Translations under genes and position numbers: made by a program | Part shown: one piece after another, positions 5,379 through 7,326 of the stretch | Layout of the letters: each line of letters opens with the position of its first letter | How positions within the stretch are numbered: the first letter of the stretch is position 1 | The notes under the pieces: generated by a model | What the model was told of the DNA's origin: nothing | Databases searched by the model: none | Seen by the model: the letters and a program-made list of their open reading frames with translations, nothing else | Assembly (NCBI GenBank): GCA_002376715.1 | Contig: DFOK01000031.1 | Coordinates: forward strand, 15,697 to 23,022 | Origin: Bacteroidales bacterium UBA3543 | GTDB lineage: Bacteria > Bacteroidota > Bacteroidia > Bacteroidales > UBA932 | DNA: 7,326 nt | Direction of reading: 5' to 3'

Positions 5379-7163
5379 ATGGCTCGTGAAATCAAATTCT
5401 CTCTGTTGTACAGAGATATGTGGCAATCTTCGGGCAAATATGTTCCCAGGGTTGATCAGTTGAATCAAATCGCTCCCGTTATCATTGAAATGGGGTGTTT
5501 TGACCGTATAGAGACGAATGGCGGTGCTTTTGAGCAAGTCAATCTTCTTTTCGGTGAAAACCCCAACCGCGCCGTACGTGAGTGGTCTGCCCCCTTCAAC
5601 AAAGCGGGCATCCAGACCCATATGCTTGAGAGAGGTCTTAACGCCCTGCGTATGAATCCGGTTCCCAATGATGTGCGTGAGCTCATGTATAAGGTGAAAA
5701 TAAAACAGGGTACCAACATTGCCCGTTCTTTCTGCGGTCTGAACGATCACCGCAACCTCAAGGGATCAGTTCTGGGTGCAAAGAAGGCCGGAATGATTTC
5801 GCAGGTGGCTTTGAGTATCACTTACTCACCTGTACATACCGTTGAATATTATATGGGTATAGTTGACAAGGTTGTGGAGTATGGTTGTGACGAGATCTGT
5901 CTGAAGGATATGGCAGGAATCGGCCGGCCCGTATTTCTTGGCCGTCTTGTTGCGGAGATCAAGAAAAAATACCCTAAAATTTTAGTGCAGTATCATGGTC
6001 ACTCCGGCCCCGGTTTCTCTGTGGCTTCCATGCTTGAAGTTGCACGTGCCGGTGCAGAGTATATCGACGTGGCAATGGAGCCGCTCTCCTGGGGTAAGAT
6101 TCATCCCGATGTAATCACGATTCAGGCAATGCTAAAAGATGCCGGATTCCTGGTTAAGGAGATTAATATGGATGCCTATATGGAGGCACGCCATCTGACC
6201 CAGACATTTATTGACGATTTTCTCGGATACTTCATTGAGCCTACCAACTACCAAAGCTCGTCACTCCTCGTAGGTTGCGGGCTGCCCGGTGGTATGATGG
6301 GGTCCATGATGGCCGACCTCCAGGGTTTCCTTGGAGCCATAAACATGTCTCTGAAAAATCAGGGCAAGAAAGAGGCTACTCTCGACGAACTCACAGTAGC
6401 TCTATTCCAGGAGGTTGAATATGTGTGGCCTCGTCTGGGTTATCCTCCGTTGGTTACTCCTTTCAGCCAGTATGTAAAGAATACTGCACTGATGAACCTC
6501 ATGCACACTCTCAAGGGTGAGCCCAGGTGGAAGACCATCGATAAGGATACGATGAACATGATTCTGGGCAAGACCGGTACTCTTCCTGGTGAGCTTGCGC
6601 CTGAAATCGTTGAAATAGTAAAAGAAAAAGGTCTCGAATTCTATACCGGCAATCCTCAGGATGAGTTCCCCGATGAATTGCCCATGTTTGAGAAGATGAT
6701 GGAAGAAGAGGGTTGGGACCGCGGTCAGGATGACGAAGAGCTCTTCCAGTTTGCAATGCATGAGAGACAGTATCGCGACTATAAGAGCGGCATAGCCAAA
6801 GAGCGTTTTGAGAGAGATCTTGAGTCTGCAAGAGCCAAAGCGGGTGCTCCTATAATCGTTACCCGTCCGGTTGTCGAAATGCCAAAATTCGATGTTGAAA
6901 AGATTCTCGAGAAATTTCCTACTGCCGTGCCTGTGCAAGCAACAGTCAATGGACAGCTCATCTGGCAGTATGATGTGGCTCAAGCCTCTTCCAACCCCAA
7001 TATAGGAGATAAAGTGGAGGCAGGTCAGCCCGTATGCTTTGTTCAGACTTTTTATGGTCTCGAGGAGATTAGGGCCAATTTTGACGGCAAGATAGTGATG
7101 GTATGTGCCAATCACGGCGACAAGGTTGTCAAAGGCGAGATTCTCGCATTTATAGCCAAGTAG
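5379..7163 (+). CDS. OadA/PycB-like carboxyltransferase homologue lacking the biotin lysine
   Basis: A 594-residue protein with the architecture of oxaloacetate decarboxylase alpha or pyruvate carboxylase subunit B: an HMGL-like metal-dependent barrel (about 5-275), a PYC_OADA domain (about 295-470, with GLPGGMMGSMMADLQGFLG and VTPFSQYVKNTALMNL), a charged helical linker (about 435-510), and a biotinyl/lipoyl-like domain (about 520-594). Asp13 (YRDMWQS), Lys176 (CLKDMAG), His206 and His208 (YHGHSG) fit the metal site and carboxy-lysine of the family; Arg12 and Gln16 are also kept. Two key residues are missing. The motif normally reading AMKM is TFYG, so the biotin lysine is Tyr559; the catalytic threonine of the usual GGTSHP is Lys240 (WGKIHP). 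FDALND reads FCGLND. The frame is intact, so this is not a frameshift. A TTG at 5328 lies in frame, but the family-like N-terminus begins at this ATG. The real reaction is unknown; biotin-dependent decarboxylase is a misleading label. Confidence 0.88.
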   Translation: MAREIKFSLLYRDMWQSSGKYVPRVDQLNQIAPVIIEMGCFDRIETNGGAFEQVNLLFGENPNRAVREWSAPFNKAGIQTHMLERGLNALRMNPVPNDVRELMYKVKIKQGTNIARSFCGLNDHRNLKGSVLGAKKAGMISQVALSITYSPVHTVEYYMGIVDKVVEYGCDEICLKDMAGIGRPVFLGRLVAEIKKKYPKILVQYHGHSGPGFSVASMLEVARAGAEYIDVAMEPLSWGKIHPDVITIQAMLKDAGFLVKEINMDAYMEARHLTQTFIDDFLGYFIEPTNYQSSSLLVGCGLPGGMMGSMMADLQGFLGAINMSLKNQGKKEATLDELTVALFQEVEYVWPRLGYPPLVTPFSQYVKNTALMNLMHTLKGEPRWKTIDKDTMNMILGKTGTLPGELAPEIVEIVKEKGLEFYTGNPQDEFPDELPMFEKMMEEEGWDRGQDDEELFQFAMHERQYRDYKSGIAKERFERDLESARAKAGAPIIVTRPVVEMPKFDVEKILEKFPTAVPVQATVNGQLIWQYDVAQASSNPNIGDKVEAGQPVCFVQTFYGLEEIRANFDGKIVMVCANHGDKVVKGEILAFIAK

Positions 7164-7201
7164 CATTTTTCGGTTTATCGGATGATAGGATACCAATACG
7201 A

Positions 7202-7233
7202 AGGAGGCCGGCAATCGCCGGCCTCCTGTTTTT
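7202..7233 (+). terminator. Rho-independent terminator of the carboxyltransferase-like gene
   Basis: Perfect 11-base GC-rich inverted repeat, AGGAGGCCGGC at 7202-7212 and its reverse complement at 7217-7227, with loop AATC. It is followed after one G by five T's (7229-7233). It lies 38 bases past the stop codon. On the minus strand no T-run follows the hairpin, so it mainly serves the plus-strand gene and shields the convergent tRNA-Asn. Confidence 0.9.
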
Positions 7234-7239
7234 ACCCTG

Positions 7240-7313
7240 CTCCTCAACTAGGACTTGAACCTAGGACCCCCTGATTAACAGTCAGGTGCTCTAACCAACT
7301 GAGCTACTGAAGA
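7240..7313 (-). tRNA. tRNA-Asn, anticodon GTT
   Basis: A complete 74-base cloverleaf on the minus strand. The acceptor stem is TCTTCAG with TTGAGGA (two G-T wobbles), the D stem GCTC/GAGC, the anticodon stem CCTGA/TCAGG with loop CTGTTAA (anticodon GTT, reading AAC and AAT), the T stem CTAGG/CCTAG with loop TTCAAGT, and the discriminator G expected for tRNA-Asn. CCA is not encoded. Only 13 bases remain upstream in the window, so its promoter, or other tRNAs in an array, cannot be seen. Confidence 0.96.
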
Positions 7314-7326
7314 ATCTAATTATTTA

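Noticed and set aside
6402..7247. A 281-codon open frame on the minus strand antisense to the carboxyltransferase-like gene.
   Set aside because: It lies almost entirely opposite a gene with clear family motifs, shows no domain or motif of its own, and its start would lie beyond the terminator hairpin and just inside the tRNA-Asn gene. It is a coding shadow.
1..7326. CRISPR arrays, phage genes, toxin-antitoxin or defence genes.
   Set aside because: No regularly spaced repeats, transposase, integrase, nuclease or toxin-like small gene pair was recognised on either strand.

Overview
The window looks like chromosomal DNA of a Bacteroidota bacterium, most likely of the order Bacteroidales. The support is an ECF sigma factor paired with a FecR anti-sigma factor that carries the Bacteroidota-type C-terminal domain, a GH97 glycoside hydrolase of the kind found in SusB-like systems, and three promoter elements of the TAnnTTTG type used by the Bacteroidota primary sigma factor. 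I could not run a database search, so family assignments come from motifs recognised by eye.

Layout from left to right. Positions 17-1659 (minus strand) hold a two-gene regulatory unit, an ECF sigma factor followed by its membrane anti-sigma factor FecR. Such pairs normally control a TonB-dependent outer-membrane transporter encoded just downstream, which here would lie beyond the left edge. A gene-poor, AT-rich stretch (1660-1945) separates it from a tRNA-Lys(TTT) with a well-matched promoter and a hairpin terminator. Next, still on the minus strand, come a secreted GH97 glycosidase (2159-4201), a small DUF486/DMT-type membrane protein (4258-4632) and a PnuC-family vitamin or nucleoside transporter (4641-5237). 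The last two are 8 bases apart and probably co-transcribed from a promoter in front of pnuC. The GH97 gene has its own promoter in the 56-base gap and may also receive read-through.

Divergent from pnuC is a 594-residue protein (5379-7163, plus strand) built like the alpha subunit of oxaloacetate decarboxylase or pyruvate carboxylase subunit B. It closes with a strong terminator, behind which a tRNA-Asn(GTT) reads convergently at the right edge.

The most unusual item is this last protein. Its metal-binding and carboxy-lysine residues are all present, but the biotin-accepting lysine is replaced by tyrosine and the catalytic threonine of the carboxyltransferase site is replaced by lysine. It therefore looks like a biotin-independent relative rather than a normal biotin enzyme. 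The second point is a composition step near the tRNA-Lys: the sigma/FecR side is visibly more AT-rich than the GH97 and carboxyltransferase-like genes, which would fit acquisition of the left part next to a tRNA gene.
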